Shown: positions 34,948 to 47,744 of the stretch, piece by piece | Numbering within the stretch: position 1 is the stretch's first letter | How the letters are laid out: every line of letters begins with the position of its first letter | From: Fomes fomentarius | Lineage: Eukaryota > Basidiomycota > Agaricomycetes > Polyporales > Polyporaceae | Reading direction: 5' to 3' | NCBI GenBank assembly: GCA_022606135.1 | Contig: JABYQN010000004.1 | Location: 2,294,001-2,358,000 of the forward strand | DNA: 64,000 bases | Notes under the pieces: model-generated | Databases searched by the model: none | Told to the model about the DNA's origin: nothing | What the model saw: only the letters and a program-made list of their open reading frames with translations | Position numbers and translations under genes: made by a program

Positions 34948-37143
34948 GTCATTCGACGTGTGACAGGCCTATACCGCCCCCACATCAAGCCCTATGATGC
35001 AGAAGCAGCCCGGCGGAACGATAATGAGCGGCCGCGCTTGCACTGAATTGGCAGGGGCCTCATCAAGGTAGGCTTCAGCATCGACTTCGCATCAGTACAA
35101 CAAGAAGATGTGGGAGGAGACGTACACTGCAACCGTGAGAATGGCCGAACTCTGGTTGCTGTGACACTGGCGCTTCCATCGTACAGACCTCGGCTCATTC
35201 TCCACAGGGAAGTAACGGCGGTGATTGTGAAGTGCTCGTGAGTAGCACCGCGGTTGCCACTGCCACTGTCAGATTATCCCGCGATGAATCCCGGACAAGT
35301 GGCCACAGATCGATTTCTGCCCGAAGATCACTGTACCATACTATGCACCGAGATGCTGCAGGCGGTTCGTAGCAGGCAAGAACATGTTATACTAAACCTT
35401 GTAGGGTCCCAATGTCTGCCTAGGGGAGACTAATACTAAACGGAGATGACTCAACTTTAAGATGCTCCCTGGCGCTGGAGATGGATGGAGTCATCGGTCT
35501 CGGGCGTCCGCCGAGCACTTGCATAGTTCTTACCCACCTGTCTCCAGTTATACACACCTCTCTATTCCATTCTCTACTTCATACACATCTCTCTAGTTCA
35601 TCCCACTGACAGCACCCACAAAACGCCCTACGGTCTTCTGATCAAAGGGGTTGACCAATCCGCCATGCTGAGAGATCTCGGATGCCTGCCAGTGATCCAC
35701 TTAGTGTAAGTATGTATGTTTTTTGGCAACGTCACCAAAGGGGCAAACTTCCGAACCACCTCGAGCATGAGGTGACTACGAGAGTAGGGGAAAAGGAGAT
35801 GTCACCTCGGTCTGAGCTTCAAGGTTCAAGGGTACCAGTGTGATACTTCTTGATTATCAGGGAGATGGACACATTAACTGAACTTACACAGCATCGTTGA
35901 CACTGGATTCCTTATCACACTGCAGCGACCGCGTATCAGAACCGTATAGGATATATGTATGTTTTCTTTACGCCGAGCACGAGTCTACGACTAGCACCCA
36001 GTTATTGCCTTACAGGTTTCGGTATTGGTAATACACAGACCCCGGGTTTGAAAGTTTGATCAGCGACCGTGTGTCTAGGCTAGGAGTCGGTGGCAAACAT
36101 GCTCCGACATCCCGCTCCTTCTTCTAGCTAGATGGTTGCGCCCAATGCCCAGACTCAGAGTGCGCTTCCTGTACCTGCCGCCCGCGACAGTCGACGGTAT
36201 CTCCCAATATTGACATAGAAGTCTACTGGGGACTCACTTCGATAGGCATGGGAGGGCAGGACGACTCTGCTTACGGCGCGCAACGTCTCAGGACTGCGGA
36301 AAGAACCTGAAGGGTCAGAAGACGAGACCGAGTACAGTCATGCCAAGCTGTTGATTGCTGCTTCAAGCGCGAACGTACACGCTCTCTTGCGTAAGTTGAG
36401 CCGCACTAGCTCAAGGACAGAGACTGCGCGCAAGGCATGATACAAAACGATCTACGGAGGGGTGGTAGTTTGTTCCACACCCATGGCTTGAAGTCGGGGT
36501 GAGTGGACATGATACTGGTTGATCTTGATCCAATCCCACGTTTACCGTGTGAGCGGTTTGTGTAGAGCCTAGGGTTAGGGTCCTAGGATGATGATCGGCG
36601 CTTACCTCGCATAGACGGGGGGTGACATAGGGGGCGCCCTCGACTGGTGAAGATGAAGTCCAATCTAGATCCACGAGTCGAGCATACACAAGATGTCGGG
36701 GGGACGCGAGCTCGAGTGAGGAGTAGCTAACGGAGTTCCACAAAACCCTTTGCGTTTGCAATTGGACAAATTTGACCCGAAATTGCGTTGACTTCGTCTA
36801 CATATGGGTAAGGGGGCAGAAGAAGGGTTGCAGAGCGGTTGACTTCCGGGCTCCGTTTATTATGGGCCGGATACGCGTTATCATTCGAAGACTGACATGG
36901 GTTGTTATATTCAGCGAGCCTGTAACGGAAAGGGCAACATACGTTCAACCAGCGCTATCATAGTATCAAGCTCAAGAGCCGACCTGAACGGAGCTCGAAT
37001 TCAGCTTATGCTCCGCTTAGCTTCGCCACCCACGATCCGTTCCTGCAGTACCTGTCGCGATTGCACTCTCCCTGTCACTCCCCAGCTCTAGTCTCTGTGA
37101 CGTTCCGCGCGGCCATCTTACCCTCTCCAAGGCCGGTGCCAGC
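34948..37143. other. Divergent intergenic region
   Basis: This separates AONS copy 2 (-) from the I-BAR gene (+). A pyrimidine-rich tract at about 35540-35620 and a CRE-like TGACGT near 37097 are visible. A minus-strand frame at 36411-36761 shows nothing recognisable. Confidence 0.4.
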
Positions 37144-39988
37144 ATGGCGGCTCCGACGGGATCCCTGGCTGAGCGAAACGAGATACATAAGTCATGCAAG
37201 ACCCTCGAATCGGTCGTCAACGTCCTGAACGATTACTGTGAAGCGGCCAATGCTATCATATCGCTCCAGAAGAAGCTGGCTAAGGCCTTGAGAGAGTCTG
37301 CGTCTGCGAAATGTGTCCCCGAGGTTCCAGGTGCGTACTATGCTTGTATAGGCCGGCAGGAAAAAGGAATGTTCGCTGAATGGGCATAGCGCATGCCCTG
37401 AATGCAACCGCTTCTATATTCGAGGCTATGGCCGAGGTGGACTCGAAGTTTGTCAAGCTTGCGGACAAGGAGTGCGATGGGGTGAGCGCGGAGGTCAAGA
37501 AGTGGTTCAAGAAGCTTGCGGTGAGTTACCTGGTGCCTGCTCCATCTCGGCTCCATCTCCTAACATCGCACAGAAAGAAGAGAGGACTCATGACGAGAAG
37601 ATAGCGTCCGCGAATCTGAAGATTAAGCAGGCTGGTCAACTGTATGAGCGCAAAGCGAAGAAGAATCCACGGGACGCTGCCGATGAGCATACGCGGTATA
37701 TCAACTTGCTGAGCACGCTCGGACCGGAGGTGAACAAGGAGAAATAGTGCGTCTCTCACTCTATCAAAGTTCTCTTATCCATTATTTTATACTATCCCAG
37801 CAATCATGCGCTCCTAATGACCCAGAAGCATACATTCACCATGTACAATCTGGCAGCCGGCTTGTCCCGTGTTGCGGATGCGGAATGGATGCGCGGGTGC
37901 GAAAGTGTCCGCCGGTTCTCACCTACTATAGGTCAGCTAGGGCAGTGGAAATCGTTATGCGAAGGAGGTTGGGCAGGCGCAGTCCCCCTTGATCTGCCTG
38001 ACCTGACCGGTATGGACAAGTCGGACACCTCTTCACAAGCCCCTGGCCCCACCGATCAAGAGTCCGCGACGTCGGATGGTGTACGAGACTTAGCAGCGTT
38101 GGCACCGATGGAGAAGCCCGCTCCGGAGTATACGTCGCGTAATGCCTCTGAACAGGAGTCTCGTTCTCGCGCAGTCACACCGTCTGGGCAGTCGCCAGTG
38201 CCGCCGCCTCAATACTTCCCACCAACGACCCCAGCTGATCTACCACCTCCTGCGGAGACACCACGTCCGCTGTCTGAGCCCATGAAGTCGGTTGAAGAGC
38301 CAAACCACGCTCCGTCAAGCGATGATCGCTCTGCAACCCTTGCGTCTCTCGCCGCCTTTCCAGCTCCTCCCACTCACTTTCCCATCCCTCGGATTGGTGG
38401 TAGTAGATTCAATTCGAGTGCTGCACCACCACCCCAGAATCTCGTTACTGAGCGTGTTCCTGAGCCGCAGGATGCAAATTCGCTCACTCCTTTTCCACGC
38501 CTGACGGACTCTCCCGTTTCTGATGGTGCCGTGAACACACCTGCGCTCACGGAGGACAACCGTTTGCCACCGACAGTTCGCACAGAATCATATAATGTAT
38601 CGTCGACTGGGCTCAATCCTACAGCAGACCCGCACGATCTCCAAGTTGATACCTCTGTCCCTACCTATTCCCGCGATCGCCCTCCACCTTCTTCCTATTC
38701 GGCCAGCCAATCGTCGCATCCTCGTTCACCTGTCACGAGGCGTACCAGTCTTGACGCGGACAAGCAGTCAGCTTCGACAATCACCGAGCAGATAGCTACA
38801 CCATCACCGAGTGTGTCTTCATCGTACAAGAGAGGTGATTACATGGACGATGCCGAGTTCGGTGTACCCCGCAGCTCGGATTTGAGTAGGACGCGGACTA
38901 TGGAGCCGTCTCTCGGGAAGATAGTGGAGCGGAATGATACAGGGAAGAGTAATGGTAGTGTAGTTGCTGCATTGCGAGATCGTTATGCTAGGGTAGGTCT
39001 TTCATTGGCATCTATCATGCCGGCGAGCTAATCATTGCTACAGCCTGGGCCATCTTCACCGCCGCCCAAGTCGCCACCTCCAAGGGAACTACCCAGGCTA
39101 CCCACCAGCGTCTCGAATTTGGCGAACCGCTACGAGCCTGTTGGTAGTATGTCGAATGTCTCTCGACAACAGACTGGCTCTCCCACTAAGGAGAGGAACC
39201 GACATCCCGCGGACTACTCTCGAATGCCCGAGACATCCCCCACCGCGATTACGCCCTCGGCCTCACGTTACTCTACAGCACCTCCAGCCCCTTCTTCCGA
39301 GGAGATCACAGCGCGGCGAAGGCGTATCGAGGAGCTCGAGGAGCTGGAGATGCGGGAGCGTGAGCACGAACTACGCATGAAGGAGCGAGAGATTGAACAG
39401 CGGGCACTTGAACTGGAGAGGGAACGTCAGGCATTATTGAATGCACGAGGGACGAGAAACGATGGCTACAATAACGATGGTACCCGTGCGACTGGCGGTC
39501 CTCGGATATCCACCACTCAGCGACCCTCTATCGACCAACAGTCGAGATATACATCGTCGTACTCCCAGAGCGTCACTCACCTTGTTCCGCCTTCGTCCTC
39601 CTCACAAGCTCCCTCGCGACAACCGTCTAGCCAGCCTTCGTCACCCGGTTCTCAGTCGAATGACCATGCACCATACTGCGGCTGCGAGGTCTGCTCTGCG
39701 TCCAAGTACAAGCTTCGCGATTCAAATCCGTCCCAGCGGGCGCCTGTGGATCCGCCTTTGATGCTCCGTCCGGAGAAGCCCAAGGGAGGTTGGATCAGGC
39801 GATTGAGCATGCCCGTCATGGGCAACGCGTTTTCCTTGGACTCGAAGAAGAACGGCAGCACGGCCGGGATCGCGGGTGGACCGGGCTACCGCAACAGTCT
39901 TGCTTTCGCGGAGGAGGATGGAAGATTGCAGACGGATTTGACGGGCGGGATCCGGAACAGGAGCTCGACGAACGTTGCGAGGCGGTGA
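37144..39988 (+). CDS. I-BAR (IMD, Ivy1-like) domain protein with long disordered tail
   Basis: Such proteins bind and bend membranes; yeast Ivy1 acts at the vacuole. From ATG 37144 the exons give an all-helical first part: 'S-L-A-E-R-N-E-I-H-K-S-C-K-T-L-E', 'I-S-L-Q-K-K-L-A-K-A-L-R', then 'N-A-T-A-S-I-F-E-A-M-A-E-V-D', 'V-K-K-W-F-K-K-L-A' and 'R-Y-I-N-L-L-S-T-L-G-P-E'. After the intron near 37747-37803 comes 'N-H-A-L-L-M-T-Q-K-H-T-F' and 'R-R-F-S-P-T-I-G-Q-L-G-Q-W'. The second half (38000-39988) is rich in Pro, Ser and Thr, with one intron near 38994-39042, a charged coiled coil at about 39300-39435 and a 'C-G-C-E-V-C' cluster at 39678. It is probably ancestral single copy: only its 3' end recurs, inverted, at 15566. 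Confidence 0.8.
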
Positions 39989-41354
39989 TCTATCTATATG
40001 AATATGTACGTGTGATCTAGTTCCTCTCTTTTCTGAACAGTTTCTTGTAAACGGTCTATACCTTCCTACGTGCGTAGCGCGGTTCGTCTCGATACCACAT
40101 TTGCTCCATCTGCCACCTACTTGCCCTTACATGCTACGATATCCTTCCCATTGTTAAGCCTCTACCCATTCACACCCATGACCCGCCTTTCGTGTTCTAC
40201 ACACCCCGATCACGAATTATCTACTGATGACCCCGATATGACTTACTGTATGCTGTAGTTGCGACCTAATCTTGTTTACACAATGTTATCGGTGCTGCAC
40301 GCTAGCCGTACCTATTGTGAGGTGTTGCAAGGAGGTGCGTCCGTCATATCCCTTAGATCAGTTGACCCGGTGGAACGTTTCATCGCACAGATAAACCTTG
40401 TTGATGTTACATGTATTACATGATACCTCTGTCGATGGATACACATCCGCCTACATTGGGCGGCTATTCGGAGTGCCGCCCCAGACGTCTGTACGAAACT
40501 ACTCATGTAGAGCTCAAGTTCCTCGTAGCCACAGTCGAACATGACGAGGTAAGACGGTGTGGTCTTGGCATTGAGATGTGATCATTGACATCTCTTTCGT
40601 GCAGGTTGGACTACGGTATCTATATTGGCGTCGCTCCCGAGTGTCGTAAACACGTCACCTGCGAGTCAAAGCTCGTAGCAACTGTATATGTAGACGCGCC
40701 CCGAATTCGACCCAAGTGAGCGCGGAATCACTTGACGTTGCCTTATCTTGCACTCACCGTCTATGGACATTAGCAAACTTGCAAGTAGTGACAAATGCGA
40801 CCCTCTATAGCATGTAACGGCGGGCGCGGTTTCGTAGTGATGATATGGCGAGATGCTGTTCGAACTACAACTATGTTGCGCTTTTACGATCATCCCATGA
40901 TCTCGTATCTCATCTTTTCGTGATGTTCCTCTGTGACACTCTCATGATGAACTCAATTCTGAATCGCGAACAGGTATCTGATTACTTTTTCTGTGTACAG
41001 AGAAGATAAGAACCATGTAAGGCCCTTGAAAAAATCGCCCTATCAACCATCGAAGGACACCTTCACACCCCCAAGACGCTTGCTTGTGCCCAACCGCTCT
41101 GGGCGCTCCCGAGGTCCGGCAGAGCGAATAATGCACAGTGAACTCAAGCTCCCGCGCTCGCCCCGAGATTAGTGGTAGGTCAGCCTTTGCTCAGAGTGGA
41201 ATTTCAAATAACAGTACCACTGGCGCTGCTCCCTTACAACTGTTCATGCGACCCTGCTGTTGAACAAACTCTGACTGACTCCTTCTTCCCATATCTTCCC
41301 ATGCTCCATTGGATCCTTCACTAGCTCACGTCAAGTTTTGTTCGGATGCGCGGC

Positions 41355-41364
41355 GCATAAAACT
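41355..41364 (+). promoter_or_regulatory. TATA-like box of DUF6534 copy B'
   Basis: GCATAAAACT lies about 46-55 bases before the ATG at 41410 and corresponds to the box of copy B. Confidence 0.55.
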
Positions 41365-41409
41365 GACTACGCCCAGAGCCGAGATCACTTTCTTCCCCCG
41401 CCACCTCCC

Positions 41410-43730
41410 ATGACTTCCATGCTCTTCGTCCCTCGCACTGATGATGATGTGGGCCAAGATGTCACTGGACTCACGAGCGGTATTGCGGAGCTTCCGGCGA
41501 GTGTTGGAGCTATGTTCGGGACGTACTTGGTTGGGACGTTCTTCGGCCTCATGTACGACAATTTCGTAATGCCATTGTGCTTTTGGTACTGATCACCATA
41601 CTCCTCTCAGGTTGTATGGATTCAGTCTTCACCAGGTGTACAAATACGCACGACTGTTTCCGTCAGACACCCTTTTTATCCGATTGTTGGTGAGTTAGAC
41701 GGATACATCTTGCTGGCGTTCGTGGGCCTCACCCACCACTCTTGTTCTTGAAATCATAGGTCATGTCGGTGATGTGAGAGTCGCATGGTGTTGTGATTTC
41801 TCACTTTTTCATATATCGACATTGCCAGGGCTATTGAGACGATCCATGCCGCCTTCACGATGCATACATGGCGAGCCTCAGCTTTCATACCCAGCCGTTG
41901 TCAACGTGCTGACCAGTCAGACAGCTATCACTATCTCACTGCTAAATATAACAATCCCGCCATCCTGAACCAAGGGGTCTGGTATGGGATATATAGCTCA
42001 TAGTGCATGCTGAACCGAGAGGTCTGACCAGTTACCGCTTTACAGGTCGTTGAATGTGAGTAGATGCACGCGATCATCAGAGTGAAAGACTGACACACGA
42101 GCAAGTTCATCCCTCTAATAATCGTGAGTGACGTTTATCTTGATGACTTGCGCTTTCCCGGCCTCATGAATTTGCAGGCGATCAATATGGTCATTTCTCA
42201 ATTGTGAGTACATGCATACATACATTTCTCTTCTGCTTAGTTATTCACGAGCTGGGCAGATTCTTTGCTCGTCGAGTATACCTCAGTACGTACAGACTAT
42301 ATCCCCTTCTTCTATCATCTATCTAAAGTTCGTAGTGGGGAAGGCATATCGTATCATTGTTAGCATTACAGTGAGTGATCATAAGCGTTCAATTGCTCCT
42401 CACCCACTGAACCGGCATTGGTATAGATGCTATGGTTCATACTGGAGATTGGTTGGTCATGGTGCTCTCCTCCATCAGAGGCGCACATTCTCATACGAAC
42501 CGTCTACCGCGCGTATCAGGTTTCTCGATAGGTAAGGAGTATTCCTTGGCAGGCTCTGGGGCGAAGTCATCCACTCAACCTTCGCATATTTCCTAGCTGC
42601 TGTGGCGAAAGTGTACGAACTCAAGCCTCGTCTACCCTTAACAGTCGTTGATATCCTCGTCTAGGATCGCTATCCCCACCTTTGATGCTGTGAGCAAGGT
42701 GAACGTGAGTGCAGGTGTTGCTATATGGGTCGATGCGATGCTCACGTCCTGTAGCACCTTCTCGCGGCGACTTTCGGCGCCGCTTTCATAGGTGATGCCC
42801 TTCTCACAGGGTCGCTCATCGTTGTCCTTCGTAAAAGCCGCAGCATGGAGCTCAAACAGTCTGTACCTTCGTTGCCTCTCTAACAGATTTTTATTGACGA
42901 CTGCGAAAGGACCGAATCTGTTCTCAATCGATTCAATTTATATGCAATCAACACTGGTCAGTTGTGCCCACTTCTCCTTGGCGTCAATGATGTTCACAGA
43001 TTTAACAGGGCTGTTGCACGCGTAAGACCATCGATCTTTCAGCCTTCGATGTCTAATGAGTATTGTGGCTTTGCTCAATCAGGATACTCAATATCGTGAT
43101 ATTTATAATCGTGAGTTGACTGCATGATATCGCGAGCCAACTGTATCTCACGAGGATGCCCAGGTTCTTGCTCTTCCTCAAGACATCATCCATGGGAGCA
43201 TCAGCATCATTACAACCAGACGTGCGCACGTCCCTCTCTCCTGCTAGAAGTGCATCTCACTGACTTGGATGCTCTGTTTAGTATACGGCAACACCTTGCT
43301 TGCTGTGTATGTACCCGCAAACCTATTGGGGCAGGTACTTAGTAGTGACTTCCCTGAACCCTGCAGTCTCAACTCGCGCAAATTCAATGTCATCACGCAC
43401 GGCATTGAAGCTAATGAGGACGACGTTGGGATGAACATCTTTGCTCGTGCCACCCGCATCGCGATGCAAGAGCGTTGGAATGTCCCACAAGTGCGCCCGC
43501 TCCCCAATGTGCCACGTGGTTGACACACCGTACCTAACCTCATTTTTCCGGACGCGCCGCAGGTGCCATTGCCATCGCCATCAGCGATCAACATCAGGGT
43601 GACGAAGGAGATGGGGAACGACGGTGTCGAAGGCTATGAGAAGAGCTTGACCGAGTTCTCGGAGAACCCGACTCCGCGGGATGGTCGTCACAACGCCGCA
43701 TCCATGGGGAACTTCATGATAATCGAGTGA
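41410..43730 (+). CDS. DUF6534 integral membrane protein, copy B'
   Basis: ATG 41410 opens 'M-T-S-M-L-F-V-P-R-T'; exon 1 holds 'G-A-M-F-G-T-Y-L-V-G-T-F-F-G-L' and ends in CTCAT before GTACGA. Exon 2 starts GTTGTATGG and reads 'L-Y-G-F-S-L-H-Q-V-Y-K-Y-A-R-L'. Near 41830 'A-I-E-T-I-H-A-A-F-T-M-H' and near 41920 'Y-H-Y-L-T-A-N-Y-N-N-P' are family motifs. The C-terminal part has 'L-N-S-R-K-F-N-V-I' near 43370 and 'E-R-W-N-V-P-Q' near 43485. The last intron (about 43491-43560) is followed by 'V-P-L-P-S-P-S-A-I-N-I'; it ends 'N-F-M-I-I-E' with TGA at 43728. It is the partner of copy B in the inverted duplication. No disabling change seen. Confidence 0.82.
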
Positions 43731-44140
43731 CGGTGATAGCTTTGAGAATGATCTTTTGTACTATAATCTATCTATTCCTTCCAGCCAGTCTATTCAGGTG
43801 TTTCCGCATCAATTATTGACTTTCTTGAAGGTATAGTCACTATTCCTCTTCTCTCTGTTATTGCTCCGGGAATGCCGAAAGACCTTCACCCCCGGAGCAT
43901 CCGAGTCGGACATCCATCTTTAATTAGTCTCGTCGACTCTAACGGGGTAGGTAATTGCTTTACGGCTTACTGGTAGTGCATGAAGGAATAGATACCAAAG
44001 GTAGAGCAGGCGTGTCCCAGACACACTTCATCAAAAGGGCATGAGCGTGCGACATAGTATGTAACAACAAACCCGTGCGCCTAGGCACAGGACGCTGTCT
44101 TGCAATTGTGTCCAGGGCTTTTCTTCGAGCACAAGGACCC

Positions 44141-44557
44141 CTAGTGCGAAACCACCAGCCTAAGACGCGTGGCACCCCGAGTGACACCCTCAGGCATGAT
44201 TTGCTCCATCATGTCCACAATGAAGTCCGCCCCACAATTATCAATCTGAGTCGGAGGTACCGCGAGTGAATCACCGTGGCGCCAGAGGAGGAACCAGCAC
44301 GGGCCCGAAGGCGAGTCCTTGATCACGACACAATGCTACGCGTCGAACCAGAGCCCCTCCTCTGCGAGCACGAATGGGTTAGGAGCGGGCTTCCCTGCTT
44401 TCAGGCGCTGGTCGTCTCCTGCCCTCGGAGGCGGGACTGGTGCTGAGCGCTGGATGAAGTACCGGCGAGGTCCACAATTTGGGTTCGTACTCTCGTCGAA
44501 TGACTCTGCATGAGACGATGGGCCCGAATCGGCAGACGGGGGAGGGGTTGGACGCAT
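44141..44557 (-). pseudogene. Small unknown gene with an in-frame TAG
   Basis: From ATG 44557 a frame runs 73 codons: a Pro/Ser-rich head ('M-R-P-T-P-P-P-S-A-D'), 'R-R-Y-F-I-Q-R-S-A-P', then 'F-V-L-A-E-E-G-L-W-F-D-A'. A TAG at 44336-44338 follows, after which the same frame continues for 65 codons ('H-C-V-V-I-K-D-S-P-S-G-P', 'D-F-I-V-D-M-M-E-Q-I') to the stop at 44141. TAG is one change away from TGG, and Trp would suit the aromatic surroundings. No splice site pair removes the stop simply. I recognise no family. It may be a recent pseudogene, a short protein, or a read-through case. Confidence 0.5.
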
Positions 44558-44814
44558 GGGAGGCGGCGAGGAGGACGTTGTAAGCGCTTCAACCCCAAGA
44601 TTGTTTCGACAGTTTGATCCTCTTACTCGACCCAAGTGCTACCAATTCTAAGAATAAAGTCATATTAAATAGTCTTCCTGACATTATTCCGTTCTACAGT
44701 TCCGTTTATCAAGATAGATACCCTCTAGATCATCCATAGATTACCAAAAGTCAGTATCACACACTCCGGAGCCTCAGTCCCGACACCTACAGCTGGGATT
44801 GTGAATTCCGGACT

Positions 44815-47744
44815 TCAAGATGCCGGGCCCGACCCGTGGACCGATCCTGAACGGGATTCAGAGGCTGAGCTGAATGAGCCATAGGTCTGTGGCCCGATCG
44901 ACGCGGGGGCCAAGGGCGGTTGACGGATGTCCTTGCTCCTCCGAGAACGCCCACGTGGGTAGTCCACCTGAGCCTCCACTGCACCAGAGACGACGTGCCG
45001 AGCCTTACGTTTCTGCTTCAGGAGGGCATCCGGTCGGAGGAGAAGCAGCACGACAAGCGAGGCAAATACAATGCTGCCTGCAACAACGAAGATCGCCTTG
45101 GGGAAAGTCGCGACTGTGCTACTGTAGAGCACACCGAAGAGAATAGGCTACATCAATGCAGGTCAGTCAAGGCGGTCCCCAGCAAGTCTCACGGAGGAAT
45201 GAAGGTACGTACTCCGAGAATCATCTGCCCCACGGCTTGTAATACAGAGAATGCGCCGAACAGCTTGCCCGTGTCAGTCTCACCGCGCGACTGTAGGATG
45301 CACAGCGCAAGACTGTTTACAGCGGGGACCAAGCCCGCACCAAAGGCGTTCATCGAAGTCGCACCGACGAACAAAGCCTGGCCTGCCGCGGGACCGGCAT
45401 CAAAACCAGCAAAGGCGACGATCGAATGAGAGAAGAGGTCGATCAAGAGTGAGCCGCGGATGAGAGAGATGTCAAACCGCATTTCCTTCCCAAGGGTGAT
45501 GGCATTAGGCTTGACACCGTTGCCGGCCTGGAGGGTGGTGTTCGTCGGCTTGCGTTTCGGTTTGAACGTTGAAATTATGACTGCGATGCAGTAATGAGGA
45601 ACTGCCCGGCTTTTTCAGTGAAAGACACTCACAGGGAAGAACAAAAAGTAGGTTCATTGCGCGGGAGAAACCCATGAACGAGATGTAGTAGCTCAGCTAG
45701 AAGATGCGTGAGTCTTTACATTATTAGTCCCGTAGTTTTCGCAAATTACCTTCTCTGCTCCCCAGCCATAGACATGTTGCGCATACAAATACTTGATCTG
45801 AAACACACCCTGGAGCACACTCAGTATGGGCTACGACGGGAAAGGAATTTGAGCCTACCAGGGATAGTAGATGACCGAAGAGAACAACAGCAAGCAGGGT
45901 CAAACTCCAATCCATGTGCTTCGTTCCGTTAGGTCCGTCAACCATCTTGGGCAGGAACAACGCGAGCGGGCTACCCTGCGACGACGTGGCCGATCCAGAG
46001 GGACCCGATATGGAAGGCAACGCCGACTGCGCTGCAGCAACCTTGGCTCTCTTCTTGTGGACCGACTCCGGAAACAAGAAAATAGCGAGGACCAAGTTGA
46101 CGAAAGACGCCGTCGCAGCGACATAGAACACTGATGTCACCGTCGGAGCACCATTATGAACACCAATGGTAGGCGAGAAGATGGGAATGAGCGGATGCCG
46201 TATCAAGAAGGCGCCGATCGTGGGTCCGACTGCGAAGCCAAAGTAAAACACCCCAGTGAATCGAGAGAAGATGTGAGCGCGCGAGCCGTCGGAGGTGCAG
46301 TCTGAGATGTACGCCGAGGTCGCCGCCTGGAGTGTGGCCCAGCCGCCACACAACCCCTCGATAATGGGCGATATGATCAGGAGCTTGTGGCCGTGTGCTG
46401 CGAAGATGCTGTGCGGCGTGGACACAAGGATGAAGACCAGGTCACTGTGTGACATGTATCTTGTAAGCTTGCGTCAGACAGCTTTGTGAAGGAAGAACGA
46501 ACGTCATGAACAAGCCAAAAGTAGCTGCAGCAAGGACGCGGGTACGTCCATGTACTTCGCCGAACTTGCCCCACCACCCTGTCGTGAAGGCGGAGAGTGT
46601 GCCCATTGCCGTAGTCATGATCATTTGCGTACGGGCCGTTCGTGACTGTACAGCCGGATCCTTGATACAGCGCTCTGACGGAGCTTGTCGGGGATCGGGT
46701 TCGTCATCGTCATCGGATCCCGACTGAGTGTGATTCGAGGTAGTAGCATGATTGAGATGCGGAAAGCTGAGTTCAAGAGGCATAGAGGAGAGAGAATTAG
46801 AGAGGTAGGAAGGAATGTGACGTGTGCTGGGGTCGAAGACGGAAACCTCTTCAACGCGTGTGTGATCGTACACATCGTGGCCGTATATCGCGTTGCATGA
46901 TAGTTGAGTGTAGACTTGCACTCGGGGGGCAAGTGTCATTCCGCGCTATATCTGGTGAGTGAAGATCCAGAGTAGATATGAACAATGACTACTCACAACG
47001 ATGGATGCAACTATCGCGAAGGGGACAAGCCTGTACGTCTCGTTAGCATATACTGGGTCGAAAAGATCATGTCAATCCGCGAAGACAGTAGACAATTGCG
47101 GACGATGTCCCACTCGGCCGTATAAAAGCGTCGAACACTCTCTGTTTCTCGTAGTGCTGTGGTTGACTGGTACTAGTGTGATCGCGTCCCTTTGTACTGA
47201 CTACATTCGAGGTTCCTGGGTAACCTGACTGGATTTGTGTCATAGATTCAACATTGCGCGTAACGAACATGCATGACCACAGCAATGTGAAGAAGAGCTT
47301 CATGTTATGGGCATGCACTCGGGCCTGCACTCATGGTGGGCCGCAAATAGCATTCCATGTGTCCCGACACTTCCGGCACTTGCATTATACGTCTTGAAAA
47401 TGCATGCGCATCGTGTGCAACGTTTCACGCGATGCGATAAGCCACGGGCCGATGGCCGACAAACATCGTATGACTCGAGATGCGAGAGAGCGAGAGACAT
47501 ACCACATTGGCCTTGGACGGTAGAACGGCTTCCTCGCAGTCTTGCTGCTGCCACCGAGAAGAGCGTCGCGCTCAGAGACGAGGTCTGCCGACTGACCATT
47601 CATTGCGCTCGGAGGTATGCGAGAGCCATTTGCTGGGTCGGGTTCCACGGAAGTCTGCCGCGCACGCGACGCCGACTGCGAGTAAATGGAGAAGTTGGAG
47701 GAAACGACGGCGTCGACGGCTTGATAAACCGTCTCAGACTGCAT
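44815..47744 (-). CDS. Major facilitator superfamily transporter
   Basis: A multi-pass transporter of the fungal drug/sugar-type MFS resembling yeast YCR023C. The first exon (47744 or 47603 start) has 'S-E-R-D-A-L-L-G-G' and 'F-Y-R-P-R-P-M-W'; the next, near 47010, 'L-V-P-F-A-I-V-A-S-I-V'. Then follow 'R-V-Q-V-Y-T-Q-L-S-C-N' (46915), 'G-K-F-G-E-V-H-G-R-T-R-V-L' (46540; the G-x-x-x-D-R-x-G-R-R-type loop), 'E-G-L-C-G-G-W-A-T-L-Q-A-A' (46340) and 'R-F-T-G-V-F-Y-F-G-F-A-V-G-P' (46240). After the central loop there are several short exons and 'G-Q-A-L-F-V-G-A-T-S-M-N-A-F-G-A-G'. The tail ends 'G-S-V-H-G-S-G-P-A-S', stop at 44815. It looks intact; substrate unknown. Confidence 0.85.

Larger units (their letters stand above)
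39890..44050 (+). repeat. Right arm of a ~4 kb inverted duplication (partner 11640-15690)
   Basis: It begins inside the last exon of the I-BAR gene, runs through its 3' flank, DUF6534 copy B' and about 320 bases of 3' flank. Similarity to the minus strand of the left arm is still readable at 43930-44040 (GAGCAGGC-TGTCCC words) and fades after that. Because the I-BAR gene is complete only on this side, this arm is likely the source. Confidence 0.85.

Noticed and set aside
34136..34963. 275-codon plus-strand frame opposite AONS copy 2
   Set aside because: It is the antisense shadow of the long first exon of the AONS gene.
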